Positions 1 through 9,416 of a stretch of DNA of 64,000 bases are shown piece after piece. The position numbers and the translations under genes are program-made. Under the pieces are notes generated by a model that made no database searches, had not been told where the DNA came from, and worked only from the letters and a program-made list of their open reading frames with translations. Every line of letters starts with the position of its first letter. Position 1 is the first letter of the stretch. The stretch comes from an uncultured Odoribacter sp. (lineage in GTDB: Bacteria; Bacteroidota; Bacteroidia; Bacteroidales; Marinifilaceae), in the NCBI GenBank assembly GCA_910578105.1, contig CAJTPD010000001.1, positions 496,001 to 560,000 on the forward strand, in the 5' to 3' direction.

Positions 1-603
1 ACGGTCTACACTCATTCCCAGACTAATCTCCCTGATTTCCCCGTCTACCCGGGCATAAATAAACCCTTTCTTACGCATACCTTCAAAAAGGTCTTTATAA
101 TGCCCCTTACGCCCTTTTACCATAGGAGCCAGAAGATATATCTTCTCACCAATAAAATTCTTCAGAATCAAATCCAGAATCTGCTCATCCGTGTACTTTA
201 CCATCCGACTACCGGAAATATACGAATAAGCTTCTCCGGCACGGGCATATAACAAACGTAAAAAGTCATATACTTCAGTTGTTGTTCCAACCGTCGAACG
301 CGGATTTTTATTGGTAGTTTTCTGTTCAATAGAAATCACCGGACTCAAACCGATAATCTTATCAACATCAGGACGTTCCATTCCCCCCAGAAATTGTCTT
401 GCGTAAGCAGAAAAAGTCTCCATATACCGCCGTTGTCCCTCAGCATAAATCGTATCAAAAGCTAAAGAGGATTTACCACTGCCACTAAGCCCTGTTATCA
501 CAATCAGGCTGTTCCGCGGAATAGTCAAATCTATATTCTTAAGATTATGCTCACGCGCACCATAAATGGCTATCTGCTCTTTTTCATCCTGTATTCCCTG
601 CAT
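1..603 (-). CDS. uvrA: Excinuclease ABC subunit A, N-terminal part (cut by window edge)
   Basis: UvrA is the DNA-damage recognition ATPase of nucleotide excision repair. Only the first 201 codons lie in the window; the rest continues beyond position 1. The visible protein begins MQGIQDEKEQIAIYGAREHN and carries the first Walker A (GLSGSGKSSLAFDTIYAEGQ), followed by the RRYMETFSAYARQFLGGME and GLSPVISIEQKTT stretches that are strongly conserved in UvrA. The ATG at 601-603 is the first in-frame start and matches the usual N terminus. The gene reads away from the PL8 lyase, which follows on the same strand after a 75-bp gap. Identification is secure from the visible part; integrity of the remainder cannot be judged. 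Confidence 0.95.
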   Translation of the reverse strand, partial: MQGIQDEKEQIAIYGAREHNLKNIDLTIPRNSLIVITGLSGSGKSSLAFDTIYAEGQRRYMETFSAYARQFLGGMERPDVDKIIGLSPVISIEQKTTNKNPRSTVGTTTEVYDFLRLLYARAGEAYSYISGSRMVKYTDEQILDLILKNFIGEKIYLLAPMVKGRKGHYKDLFEGMRKKGFIYARVDGEIREISLGMSVDR

Positions 604-678
604 TTTTTTTCTACTCCCTAATAATTAACTTACAAAAATAAGGGAAATATGTCAAACAGAAAAATGAAAGACTAAAAT

Positions 679-2835
679 CTATTCACTAAAAGTAAAGGTA
701 TGTTTATCCAAAAAAAGTTCCCGGAAATACCCATTTATTGTACAATAAAGTCTTTCCACTGTCCGGGTTGGATCGGCTGCATAAATTTTACCTTTTTCCA
801 TTCCGAAATCTATAATATATAATCCGGCAGTCTGAATGTCCACTTTATTTTTATCCGGCAATATAAACCCACCGGGACGGTAAGCCACAACATAACATTT
901 CCCTCCCACTAATACGACTTGCATATCGCGATCATTCCGAACCACTTTTATCTGTCGTAAATCATATTTCAAAACCTCTTCTTTTGTCCGGGCGGGCAAT
1001 ATCAAATATTGATAGGCCGAAGGAATCCCGCCCCGATGTTTAATATATAAGGCTGTCACTTCCTGTTGTTGAAGTTGTGGTTTATACATTCCCATAACAT
1101 CGCTCCATTTTCCGCAACGATTCTCAACTTTAGCTATGCAAGTGTCACCTTGCAGGACAATATACCCGGTATTTCTGTGAAAAAAACGAACCGACTGTCC
1201 TGCAATAGAGAATTCACGCTTAATAGCCTGCCATTTCCTTTTTTTTTCCACCAGCAAATCTCCGGATTTTAAAGCTTGCTCCACAGATGTTGTAAGCTCT
1301 CCCTCATTTGCAAAAAGCTCACTTCCCAAACACAATACACCATTTTCTGTAAAAACCCACGCCTTGTGTGCATATATCCCATCCCGGTTCAGCTCCATAG
1401 CAGTAACACCTGACGTGCCATCCGATATTCCACCGACAAAATCGCTCTGATTCCGGGAACGTGGACCATAACGGACTGGTATCGGAGTAACAGACTCTAT
1501 ACACGTGATTCCCGGTATTTTACGCCAATCCCAGAATGGAAAAATATTCCGGTAAGGATTCCCGTCTGTGTAAATATATAAAGCTCCGTCACCAAGATAA
1601 TATCCCAATTTGTTATCTTCATTAACCAACTCAGTCCCTATCACCCTTCTGGAAGCCATCTTTACCGAAGCCATCCATTGAGAAGTCCGGTGAATAGTTT
1701 CATCCGAATCTGAAAAAACTTTATTTCCCACCCATAAATTATTCCCCATGGGTTCTAAAAAATTATACCGGACAAACTCCCTGATTTCCTCTGCCTGTTC
1801 CGAAGTACATCCCTGCATCAAAGAAAAAACAGAAAAAAGCAAAGTATAGGCTTTATGAATATCGGCATAACGGAACAATTGCCGGTTCAGCCCATTGACA
1901 TCCATAAAACCGCGCCAAATAAACCATTGATATCCTTCCTTGAAAAAAGAAAACAAATCATTCTGTTGCCCGGAAGAAAAAGCCAGCGGAGTCTTCGCAA
2001 ACAATTCAACATACATACACATATTCGACAAAAACGAAAGCCCGTAATTTCCCATTTGTTGCTGGGGACCATGCTGGTGAAAACTCCAGTCACTCTTTAT
2101 ACCTTCCGGTTTTCCCAATACAATTTCCGAAACAATGGTATCCCGTGCTGCCTCTACCAAAGCATAATCCTCCTCCAACAATCCCCGGATCAGCACATTT
2201 CCTGCCAACCACACTTTATTCTGACCAGTCATCCCAAACCGGGAATATTTCATTTCCCGGATAGCATACATTTTCTCATCCGCACTCAATTCATCCTCCA
2301 ACAACAGAAAAGCCGTACCCAAAGTCTTGGGAACCCCGATCTGATTATACCACCAGTTTAAACAAGAAAAATCCCGGTGAAACCAAAAAGCCAAGGAACA
2401 ATGAATAGTTCTGAGCAAACTATCAGTTAACCGCTCCGGATAAAAAACACGCGATTCGTAATAATATCTGGCTAATTTCAAAATACGTTCTGTATGTTTT
2501 TTAGGTTCCCACCCCGACCGTTTTTTATCCTGATAATCAATATCCGGCCAGGCCCCATTGGGTCCTAAGGTGCTGACCAACAATTCAATTTCTTCTGTTG
2601 TTACAGGAAAACGCTGGTAAAGTTCCACAATGTTCTGATCAGAAACTTCCCGCTCCACCGGAATTTTTGCCAACAAATTCAGATAAGCACTCCTTTCTTC
2701 ATCCGAGGAAACCAAAAAACGAAGATAATTTTCTTTAATCTGCTTCAAACATGCCCGCCTTGCCGGGCTCTCCCCGGCATATATAATTCTGAAAACAAAC
2801 AAACACGCCAAAAACAAACACACCTTTTTTCTCAT
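679..2835 (-). CDS. Polysaccharide lyase family 8 (chondroitin/hyaluronate lyase-like)
   Basis: The 718-aa protein is probably an exported lyase that cleaves uronic-acid polysaccharides such as chondroitin sulfate or hyaluronan by beta-elimination. A hydrophobic signal peptide spans residues 1-20 (cleavage near IIYA-GES). The alpha-toroid domain holds the PL8 hallmark NWWYNQIGVP (160-169), and HGPQQQMGNY gives His255 and Tyr264. Their spacing of nine matches the catalytic His/Tyr pair of Pedobacter chondroitinase AC, and Arg318 in NGLNRQLFR fits the catalytic arginine. The beta-sandwich follows (GDGALYIYTDGNPYRNIFPF onward). Length is normal for the family. No SusC/SusD or sulfatase genes are adjacent, so the substrate is not set by context. 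Hyaluronate and xanthan lyases share the fold, so specificity is inferred only. Confidence 0.9.
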   Translation of the reverse strand: MRKKVCLFLACLFVFRIIYAGESPARRACLKQIKENYLRFLVSSDEERSAYLNLLAKIPVEREVSDQNIVELYQRFPVTTEEIELLVSTLGPNGAWPDIDYQDKKRSGWEPKKHTERILKLARYYYESRVFYPERLTDSLLRTIHCSLAFWFHRDFSCLNWWYNQIGVPKTLGTAFLLLEDELSADEKMYAIREMKYSRFGMTGQNKVWLAGNVLIRGLLEEDYALVEAARDTIVSEIVLGKPEGIKSDWSFHQHGPQQQMGNYGLSFLSNMCMYVELFAKTPLAFSSGQQNDLFSFFKEGYQWFIWRGFMDVNGLNRQLFRYADIHKAYTLLFSVFSLMQGCTSEQAEEIREFVRYNFLEPMGNNLWVGNKVFSDSDETIHRTSQWMASVKMASRRVIGTELVNEDNKLGYYLGDGALYIYTDGNPYRNIFPFWDWRKIPGITCIESVTPIPVRYGPRSRNQSDFVGGISDGTSGVTAMELNRDGIYAHKAWVFTENGVLCLGSELFANEGELTTSVEQALKSGDLLVEKKRKWQAIKREFSIAGQSVRFFHRNTGYIVLQGDTCIAKVENRCGKWSDVMGMYKPQLQQQEVTALYIKHRGGIPSAYQYLILPARTKEEVLKYDLRQIKVVRNDRDMQVVLVGGKCYVVAYRPGGFILPDKNKVDIQTAGLYIIDFGMEKGKIYAADPTRTVERLYCTINGYFRELFLDKHTFTFSE

Positions 2836-3286
2836 GACAAATTTAAACGATAATTATATCAAAAAGCAGAATACCTACCTGCAAAGGTAGGTGAAAAAAA
2901 GAAAAAGGGAGGCATTTTCGGTATATCTTTAACTCGGAAAATGGAGGGATTAATGAAAAGATGTTATATGTGCGTGCGTCTGTGTGTGGTGTATATGTGC
3001 GTGGTGTATTATTCCCGTAGAACACTTTCCAGATATTTAAAGAACTTATCCGCAAATCAGCTTGTTAATAAACTTCCCCTCCCCCGTGGTGTGTGCTAAA
3101 TAATCTTAATCTAAATAACAGCTAAAATAAAATCATAAATCCAATCATTCATATATGCACTATTTTACGCAAAGAAAAAAAGAAGGTTTCAAAAAATTCA
3201 TAGATACCAAACTATATTTATGAGTTTACATATTAAAAACACAAAATATTCTTTATTAAAAACGATGACGATTGAAAGAAGAACTG

Positions 3287-3294
3287 TATATTTG
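3287..3294 (+). promoter_or_regulatory. Bacteroidota -7 box upstream of cupin gene
   Basis: TATATTTG fits TAnnTTTG. No clear TTTG lies 19-21 bases upstream, so the -33 element is weak, as expected for an activated or regulated promoter. Transcription would start near 3300, just before the 22-bp palindrome. Confidence 0.5.
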
Positions 3295-3314
3295 CAAACG
3301 ATTTAAAAATAAAA

Positions 3315-3336
3315 TAATCTGAAATGTTTCAGATTA
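3315..3336. promoter_or_regulatory. Perfect palindrome, candidate operator of the cupin gene
   Basis: The arms TAATCTGAAA and TTTCAGATTA are perfectly complementary around a 2-nt centre (TG). The site begins about 20 bp after the -7 box and ends 28 bp before the cupin ATG. This position would let a dimeric repressor block transcription. It could also form a small RNA hairpin in the leader. Confidence 0.5.
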
Positions 3337-3364
3337 CAAGTTAATTCATAGAAATATTTCCAAT

Positions 3365-3685
3365 ATGGAAGTTGATAATATATTTGCTCAGATAACCAAA
3401 GCAAGCGAAGAAGAACAATTTAATTTAATATTCAAATCTCCGAACTGCAGGATAGACCGTATTATATCAGCCGGACACAGTTCGCCAAAAGGATTTTGGT
3501 ACGACCAGGAAAATGACGAATTTATTATGCTGCTTCAAGGAGAAGCCATCCTGGAATTTGAAGACCGTATGGTAAATCTGAAAGCCGGAGACTATATGCA
3601 TATTCCTAAAAACTGTAAACACCGGGTAGAAAAAACCAGTATTGATCCGGTATGCATTTGGCTTTGTGTATTTGATATAGATTAG
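3365..3685 (+). CDS. Small cupin-domain protein
   Basis: This 106-aa single-domain cupin is a small beta-barrel of unknown substrate. The two cupin motifs are visible. The first (GFWYDQENDEFIMLLQGEA) has the usual histidines replaced by Tyr/Asp/Asn-type residues but keeps the Glu and Gly. The second, AGDYMHIPKNCKHRV, keeps the histidine. A metal site, if present, would be incomplete compared with dioxygenase cupins. There is no signal peptide, so it is cytosolic. It stands alone behind a palindromic operator candidate and ends 2 bp from the convergent TRIC gene. A role in sensing or detoxifying a small molecule is possible but not shown. Confidence 0.8.
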   Translation: MEVDNIFAQITKASEEEQFNLIFKSPNCRIDRIISAGHSSPKGFWYDQENDEFIMLLQGEAILEFEDRMVNLKAGDYMHIPKNCKHRVEKTSIDPVCIWLCVFDID

Positions 3686-3687
3686 CT

Positions 3688-4296
3688 TTAATTCTCTCCT
3701 TTCAGGTTTGGCAAACTGATATGGTATTTTACTGCAAGTATCCGGGCAACAATTACAGAAACAGCCGCAATAATCTGAGCCAATATCGGCCCCATTTGAC
3801 AATGGATACAGATATAGTATACTAAACCGCCAAAAACACAAGCCAAGGCATAAATTTCTTTCCTGAAAATCAAAGGGACCTCATTAATCAAAGTGTCCCG
3901 CAATACTCCGCCCGCAGCACCTGTCAAAGTCCCCATAATAATCCCAACCCACATCGGATATCCATGAGTAATACTTTTTTCAATACCTACTACAGCAAAA
4001 AGTCCTAAACCTATAGCGTCAAAAATAAAAAAAGTATTGTTTAAACGAATGACATATTTCCCAAATAAAATAACAAATCCCAGAGCTGCAGCTGTCACCA
4101 CCAAATAAGAAGACTGCAACATCCAAAACGGAGTCACATCCAATAACAAATCCCTGATCGTTCCCCCACCAACGGCCGTTACAAATCCTACCACATAAGC
4201 ACCAAACCAGTCAAACCGCTTAGCAGATGCTAAACGAATACCACTAATCGCAAAAGCAAAAGTACCAATATAATCTATTATTGTCAGAAAATCCAT
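3688..4296 (-). CDS. TRIC/UPF0126-family membrane protein
   Basis: This 202-aa integral membrane protein has two tandem repeats of the trimeric intracellular cation channel (TRIC, UPF0126) fold. The signature occurs twice: GTFAFAISGIRLA with GGGTIRDLLL, then DAIGLGLFAVVGIEKSI with GAAGGVLRDTL. About seven transmembrane segments are expected in the inner membrane. Prokaryotic TRICs are potassium-permeable channels, although some UPF0126 proteins have been proposed to carry other solutes such as glycine. Length is typical. The gene is convergent with the cupin gene, and its 5' end faces the distal end of the CRISPR array. Confidence 0.85.
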   Translation of the reverse strand: MDFLTIIDYIGTFAFAISGIRLASAKRFDWFGAYVVGFVTAVGGGTIRDLLLDVTPFWMLQSSYLVVTAAALGFVILFGKYVIRLNNTFFIFDAIGLGLFAVVGIEKSITHGYPMWVGIIMGTLTGAAGGVLRDTLINEVPLIFRKEIYALACVFGGLVYYICIHCQMGPILAQIIAAVSVIVARILAVKYHISLPNLKGEN

Positions 4297-4398
4297 CGTC
4301 TATCTTTTTTCAGCGCGCAAAAATATAAAATTAAAATTAACTTTATATTTTTTTATAATCCTTTTTAATAAGATTAATTCAACCATTATCCTTTATTG

Positions 4399-4427
4399 GT
4401 TTCAATTCTATATAGTTCAATTAATAG
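4399..4427 (-). repeat. Degenerate leader-distal terminal repeat
   Basis: The last repeat is 29 bp. It lacks the C of TTCTACTATAG (reading TTCTATATAG) and begins with G instead of A. Decay of the leader-distal repeat is common and independently supports the array orientation. The same one-base deletion occurs in the repeat-like element at 15802-15828. Confidence 0.9.
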
Positions 4428-7400
4428 AAAAGCCGGAGGGTTCAGCTGGTACATGATTCCCGAATTTCAATTCTACTATAGTTCAATTAATAGCTTATTA
4501 TCACTTATCACAAGAAATTTACACCCTACATTTCAATTCTACTATAGTTCAATTAATAGGGATGTTAAATCTAGATATATCCAGTCTCCATCGGATTTCA
4601 ATTCTACTATAGTTCAATTAATAGTGAAAGAATCTTTTTCTACTCGTTTTGATACATTAAAAATTTCAATTCTACTATAGTTCAATTAATAGTATTACGA
4701 GTATAAACATAGGGAAAACGAAGTTCAATTTCAATTCTACTATAGTTCAATTAATAGCTCCAGACGCTTGTTGATTTCCTCCCGTTCGTGTTCGATTTCA
4801 ATTCTACTATAGTTCAATTAATAGATTCCACAATTTCCAGAGAAGTTACTATTACCTCTCATTTCAATTCTACTATAGTTCAATTAATAGGCATAGCCAA
4901 ATTCTTTCAAATCGTCATCAGTTCCTATTTCAATTCTACTATAGTTCAATTAATAGATAATTGGAGCGGTAAACGGGTCCATACGAACAAAATTTCAATT
5001 CTACTATAGTTCAATTAATAGTAATACTTCTACTCCTTCAAAAGAAGGAGTATTCTCATTTCAATTCTACTATAGTTCAATTAATAGCATAATTGGAGCG
5101 GTAAACGGGTCCATGCGAATGAAATTTCAATTCTACTATAGTTCAATTAATAGTCTTTTTCTCTATACCTGCCGAGATAAGAGTCAACAATTTCAATTCT
5201 ACTATAGTTCAATTAATAGCTGACCTTGCAATCTATCCATAAGAGCTTTCTGAATCATTTCAATTCTACTATAGTTCAATTAATAGAAATTTTACGTTTT
5301 TTTATCATTTTTTCGCGTTCCTATTTCAATTCTACTATAGTTCAATTAATAGTTAACATCAATTTGCCCCATAATAGGAGCTGTCATATTTCAATTCTAC
5401 TATAGTTCAATTAATAGGGAGGCTCTTCTGCTTCTTCTTCCCCCTATCCTAACCATTTCAATTCTACTATAGTTCAATTAATAGTATTTTGTTCCGCTTC
5501 GATTGTTAAACAAAAATGTATTTCAATTCTACTATAGTTCAATTAATAGACTTTTCTTTCAATGTCATACGAAGCGCAATTTCTAATTTCAATTCTACTA
5601 TAGTTCAATTAATAGATTGCTAAGTATCAGAATGATTATAATACACAAATGATTTCAATTCTACTATAGTTCAATTAATAGAATCCTTACACAGGTGAAA
5701 GCTCTCTTGTACCTTGATTTCAATTCTACTATAGTTCAATTAATAGTCTGCGAACCAGCCTGATAGTGAGAATAATCAATATTATTTCAATTCTACTATA
5801 GTTCAATTAATAGCATAGTACAAGTAACATTATTATGCAGCTTATAACATTTCAATTCTACTATAGTTCAATTAATAGCTAAATTACGAATAGTAGCATC
5901 AATAAGACGCTGTCATTTCAATTCTACTATAGTTCAATTAATAGGTTGAGGACCTGAAGAAAGCCGACTATAATCCACATATTTCAATTCTACTATAGTT
6001 CAATTAATAGCCTTTCTCAGTCAACTGCTGAACCTTTGCAGGAGTTAATTTCAATTCTACTATAGTTCAATTAATAGTTCTCCTTCTGCACAGATGCGTC
6101 AGCTGAAAGAGGCATTTCAATTCTACTATAGTTCAATTAATAGGATTCAGAGTCGGCTGATCCTGAAAAACCTGTCACAAATTTCAATTCTACTATAGTT
6201 CAATTAATAGAACTTGTCAAACTTAAGATTTTGGCGAGCAACACCCATTTCAATTCTACTATAGTTCAATTAATAGCACCTCCAATCGCATTAAACTCGA
6301 GGAACCGTTGTAATTTCAATTCTACTATAGTTCAATTAATAGTAGACCTAGAGTGTTTGTGAAATCAAATTTAAACCATTTCAATTCTACTATAGTTCAA
6401 TTAATAGTCAAGTCGTGTACGTTATTTTAAGGAGTTTGTTACATTTCAATTCTACTATAGTTCAATTAATAGACGGGATTATCGTCTGCAGCGACCCGAA
6501 TTTTTGTGATTTCAATTCTACTATAGTTCAATTAATAGGAATAAACTCGATTGACATCAGAAACCGAAGAAAGATTTCAATTCTACTATAGTTCAATTAA
6601 TAGTCTTTGAATTATTCTTATTCTTATAAGCCCTATAATATTTCAATTCTACTATAGTTCAATTAATAGAAACTTAGCACAATTCACAACAACACGTCAG
6701 GAACGATTTCAATTCTACTATAGTTCAATTAATAGTAACCCTAGTATACCAAATCAACACCTTCCTTTATAATTTCAATTCTACTATAGTTCAATTAATA
6801 GCAATGCAGATTTATATTGTAATTCTGCATTATACTTCATTTCAATTCTACTATAGTTCAATTAATAGAAAAAGCAACAAGTGATAATGAGGCCTGTGAG
6901 TAGTATTTCAATTCTACTATAGTTCAATTAATAGTATCAAGCAAATTTAAATAAAGAATACTTCGACATATTTCAATTCTACTATAGTTCAATTAATAGT
7001 ATCAGGGTTAATAGAAATAAAATCACTATTAAGAGATTTCAATTCTACTATAGTTCAATTAATAGGTTTTTCTTTTAACGTCATCCTCAAAGCAATGCTT
7101 AATTTCAATTCTACTATAGTTCAATTAATAGCATCCCTTTTTCTTAAAACTTCAACACCTTCAAAAGAATTTCAATTCTACTATAGTTCAATTAATAGCT
7201 TTCAATCTACCATAGAGAGCCTTTTGAATTCCGCATTTCAATTCTACTATAGTTCAATTAATAGCGACTTGCATTACCTTTAACCCGTTGTTGTTCAAAA
7301 ATTTCAATTCTACTATAGTTCAATTAATAGTTTTGTCACACTTTTCGATGGCACACGCACACTAAAAATTTCAATTCTACTATAGTTCAATTAATAGAAT

Positions 7401-7856
7401 AGTCATGAAGACGCTGTCTTACAGCACCTCTCAATTTCAATTCTACTATAGTTCAATTAATAGATAGTCATGAAGACGCTGTCTTACAGCACCTCTCAAA
7501 TTTCAATTCTACTATAGTTCAATTAATAGCCTACTGATTTTCGTTATCTTGCTGTAGGTGAGTAATTTCAATTCTACTATAGTTCAATTAATAGTTTTAT
7601 TTTTATAATATTGATGTTAACTTAAATCATTATTTCAATTCTACTATAGTTCAATTAATAGGATTATATTAGTTCTGTAAATCAAGTTGATTCTAAATTT
7701 CAATTCTACTATAGTTCAATTAATAGTGGTTGAGAAGCAGTTTGATCTGTTGGATACATAATTTCAATTCTACTATAGTTCAATTAATAGGACGCTTTCG
7801 CAAGTTTATTCTAGGCGTTCTTCTTCATTTCAATTCTACTATAGTTCAATTAATAG
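4399..7856 (-). CRISPR. CRISPR array, 53 repeats of 30 bp, 52 spacers
   Basis: I count 53 repeats, with the first full copies starting at 4464, 4530, 4595 and 4663 and the last at 7827-7856. Between them are 52 spacers of about 35-38 bp. On the + strand the repeat reads ATTTCAATTC, TACTATAGTT, CAATTAATAG. On the minus strand it ends in ATTGAAAT, the 8-nt 5' handle typical of type I-B crRNAs. The array is therefore transcribed leftward, in the same direction as the cas genes, from the leader at 7857-8074. All repeats appear identical except the leader-distal one (4399-4427). Several spacer pairs are related: 4957/5088, 5022/7132, 5220/7199, 5550/7066 and 7398/7464. The system is probably active in adaptation, since the leader-proximal repeats are perfect and the adaptation genes are intact. 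Confidence 0.99.
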
Positions 7857-8074
7857 TCGTCACTAAATTACAATAAAAACATTAGAAATGAATCATATAC
7901 ATTTAAAAACTTTCGTTTGTTAGCAATAAATTGCAGTCTACCTTCAATACTTAGATTTTCCCCGAGGTTCGACAACAAAATATAAAATTTTGATTTTCAA
8001 CATGTCAAAGAACTTTAAGTGGTAATCTTTTATAAAATCTTTCCCTTCTTTTCCATTTTCAAAGCGGGTCGACG
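7857..8074 (-). promoter_or_regulatory. CRISPR leader with candidate promoter
   Basis: The AT-rich stretch between cas2 and the first perfect repeat is the leader. On the minus strand a TTTG (8006-8009) is followed after 21 bases by TATATTTTG (7976-7984). This is close to TTTG-N19-21-TAnnTTTG and would start pre-crRNA transcription near 7970. No ORF is seen. Confidence 0.75.
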
Positions 8075-8335
8075 CTACAGAAAGTTAGAAACACTGGCCT
8101 TTTCATCCCCAATAATCTCCTTCTCCAGCCACTTTTCATCCCGGCTTTTAAAGAAAATCAGACTGTCTTTTTCGTCCATGATGTTTTTAGCTTCCGCAGC
8201 CAGTTGCTTCAATTGCACTTCCGAAATTTCTCCTTCAAAAACGCTGTTCTGTATCCAAGAAAGATAACGACGACACAGTTTCAACATTTTCGCCGTACGC
8301 TTTTGGTCCACATCATACACTAAAATCACATACAT
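8075..8335 (-). CDS. cas2: CRISPR-associated endoribonuclease-fold protein Cas2
   Basis: Cas2 (86 aa) is the dimeric core of the Cas1-Cas2 spacer integrase. The ferredoxin-like first strand carries MYVILVYDV with the conserved Asp, followed by KMLKLCRRYLSWIQNSVFEG, a typical Cas2 helix and strand. Length is normal. It is the last cas gene before the leader, 1 bp downstream of cas1, so the two are surely co-translated. Confidence 0.97.
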   Translation of the reverse strand: MYVILVYDVDQKRTAKMLKLCRRYLSWIQNSVFEGEISEVQLKQLAAEAKNIMDEKDSLIFFKSRDEKWLEKEIIGDEKASVSNFL

Positions 8336-8336
8336 C

Positions 8337-9341
8337 CTACCACCAGATTTTCAAAGGTTTATACTCTTCCATCCCCAACAAATGCTTCGTCAGCTTATAA
8401 CATTCCAACTTGACCAAATGTTTGTAACTCACACTTCGTCCTAATTTCCTATGCTTGATCGTTTCCTTGGTACGCTCCTCCCATTCCTGAGAAACCTTTT
8501 TCAGCGAAGACGGTTTCAGCAAACAACGGTTCAGATGCTGGTCGAAATCCGATTCCCGCAACTGCTTCCGGTTGAACATTGAAAAAATCAGACGGTCTGC
8601 CAAAATCGGTTTAAATATCTCTGCTATATCCAATGCCAAAGAATACCGCCTTTCACCCGGTTCATGCAAAAAACTGATTGTCGGATTCAATTGCGTATGA
8701 TAAATCGCATCCAAACAGAGCGAATAACACATACTATTGACAAAAGAAATCATGGCATTCACTTCATTCGATGGCGGCATCTTTGTCCGGTTGCCCATCG
8801 TAAACCCATCAATAATCCGGTCGAAAGCTTCGTAATACGTCTGCCGGATATTGCCCTCGATTCCCATCAACATAGGTACATCCGTAGCCGTTGCTATCAA
8901 AGGTACATACGATTCAATGCGTTCTATCTGTTGCACTGTATCCTTCCCCCGATTATTATAATACCGCAAATTTTTCAGCATATTGAAAGCAGCCCCGTTG
9001 ATAAACTGTCGGGCAATCACCATCCGTTTATCATTTCGGATATGATGTTTCATCTGGGCAATCTGCATTTTCCCGGACAGCAAATAATCCTTTGGCATAA
9101 ATGAGCCCGTATAATGCTCGTAATAATCGAAGAAATGCACTGCCACCTGATTCTTTCCCAAGAAATTATACAGCATACTATTGGCATCCAGACTACCGAA
9201 TATAAACAGATTATCCACCGTTTCTATCGGAATATAACGCGGCTGTCCTTCCCGCCCCTCCTCATCAACAGGCGTAAACTTCAGCGTATTATCCTTCCGG
9301 CTCAATCTGCCCGGATTAAACAAATAATAGGTCCGTTTCAT
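8337..9341 (-). CDS. cas1: CRISPR integrase Cas1 (type I-B)
   Basis: Cas1 (334 aa) inserts new spacers next to the leader. The metal-binding residues are present: Glu162 in MGIEGNIRQTYY, His226 in HEPGERRYSLALDIAEIFK and Asp238 in the same stretch. The N-terminal beta-domain begins MKRTYYLFNPGRLSRKDNTL, as in many type I-B Cas1 proteins. It lies in the order cas4-cas1-cas2, the usual adaptation block. A 75-bp gap separates it from cas4. No sign of truncation. Confidence 0.98.
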   Translation of the reverse strand: MKRTYYLFNPGRLSRKDNTLKFTPVDEEGREGQPRYIPIETVDNLFIFGSLDANSMLYNFLGKNQVAVHFFDYYEHYTGSFMPKDYLLSGKMQIAQMKHHIRNDKRMVIARQFINGAAFNMLKNLRYYNNRGKDTVQQIERIESYVPLIATATDVPMLMGIEGNIRQTYYEAFDRIIDGFTMGNRTKMPPSNEVNAMISFVNSMCYSLCLDAIYHTQLNPTISFLHEPGERRYSLALDIAEIFKPILADRLIFSMFNRKQLRESDFDQHLNRCLLKPSSLKKVSQEWEERTKETIKHRKLGRSVSYKHLVKLECYKLTKHLLGMEEYKPLKIWW

Positions 9342-9416
9342 GATTCAATACTTTTCTGTTCCTCCTCGGATTCTTCTGGAGCATCTCCTGTTTGACATTG
9401 TTCATATCCCCTTATT

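Larger units (their letters stand above)
2836..3364. other. Divergent intergenic region with hairpin, GT-rich tract and two promoters
   Basis: No convincing gene is seen here. Next to the PL8 start is a short hairpin (ACCTACC 2873-2879 / GGTAGGT 2886-2892). It overlaps a minus-strand TACCTTTG box (2882-2889), a good Bacteroidota -7 element for the lyase gene. A low-complexity GT-rich tract lies at about 2964-3010. The right end holds the cupin promoter and palindrome listed separately. Confidence 0.5.

Noticed and set aside
2843..3055. Leftward 70-aa frame in the GT-rich tract
   Set aside because: Low-complexity sequence with no domain; the -7 box and hairpin explain the region better.
4396..7283. 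Open frames of 62-94 aa inside the CRISPR array (4396-4680, 4788-5009, 7095-7283)
   Set aside because: They are translations of the repeats (FNSTIVQLI, FQFYYSSIN patterns) with no independent coding signal.
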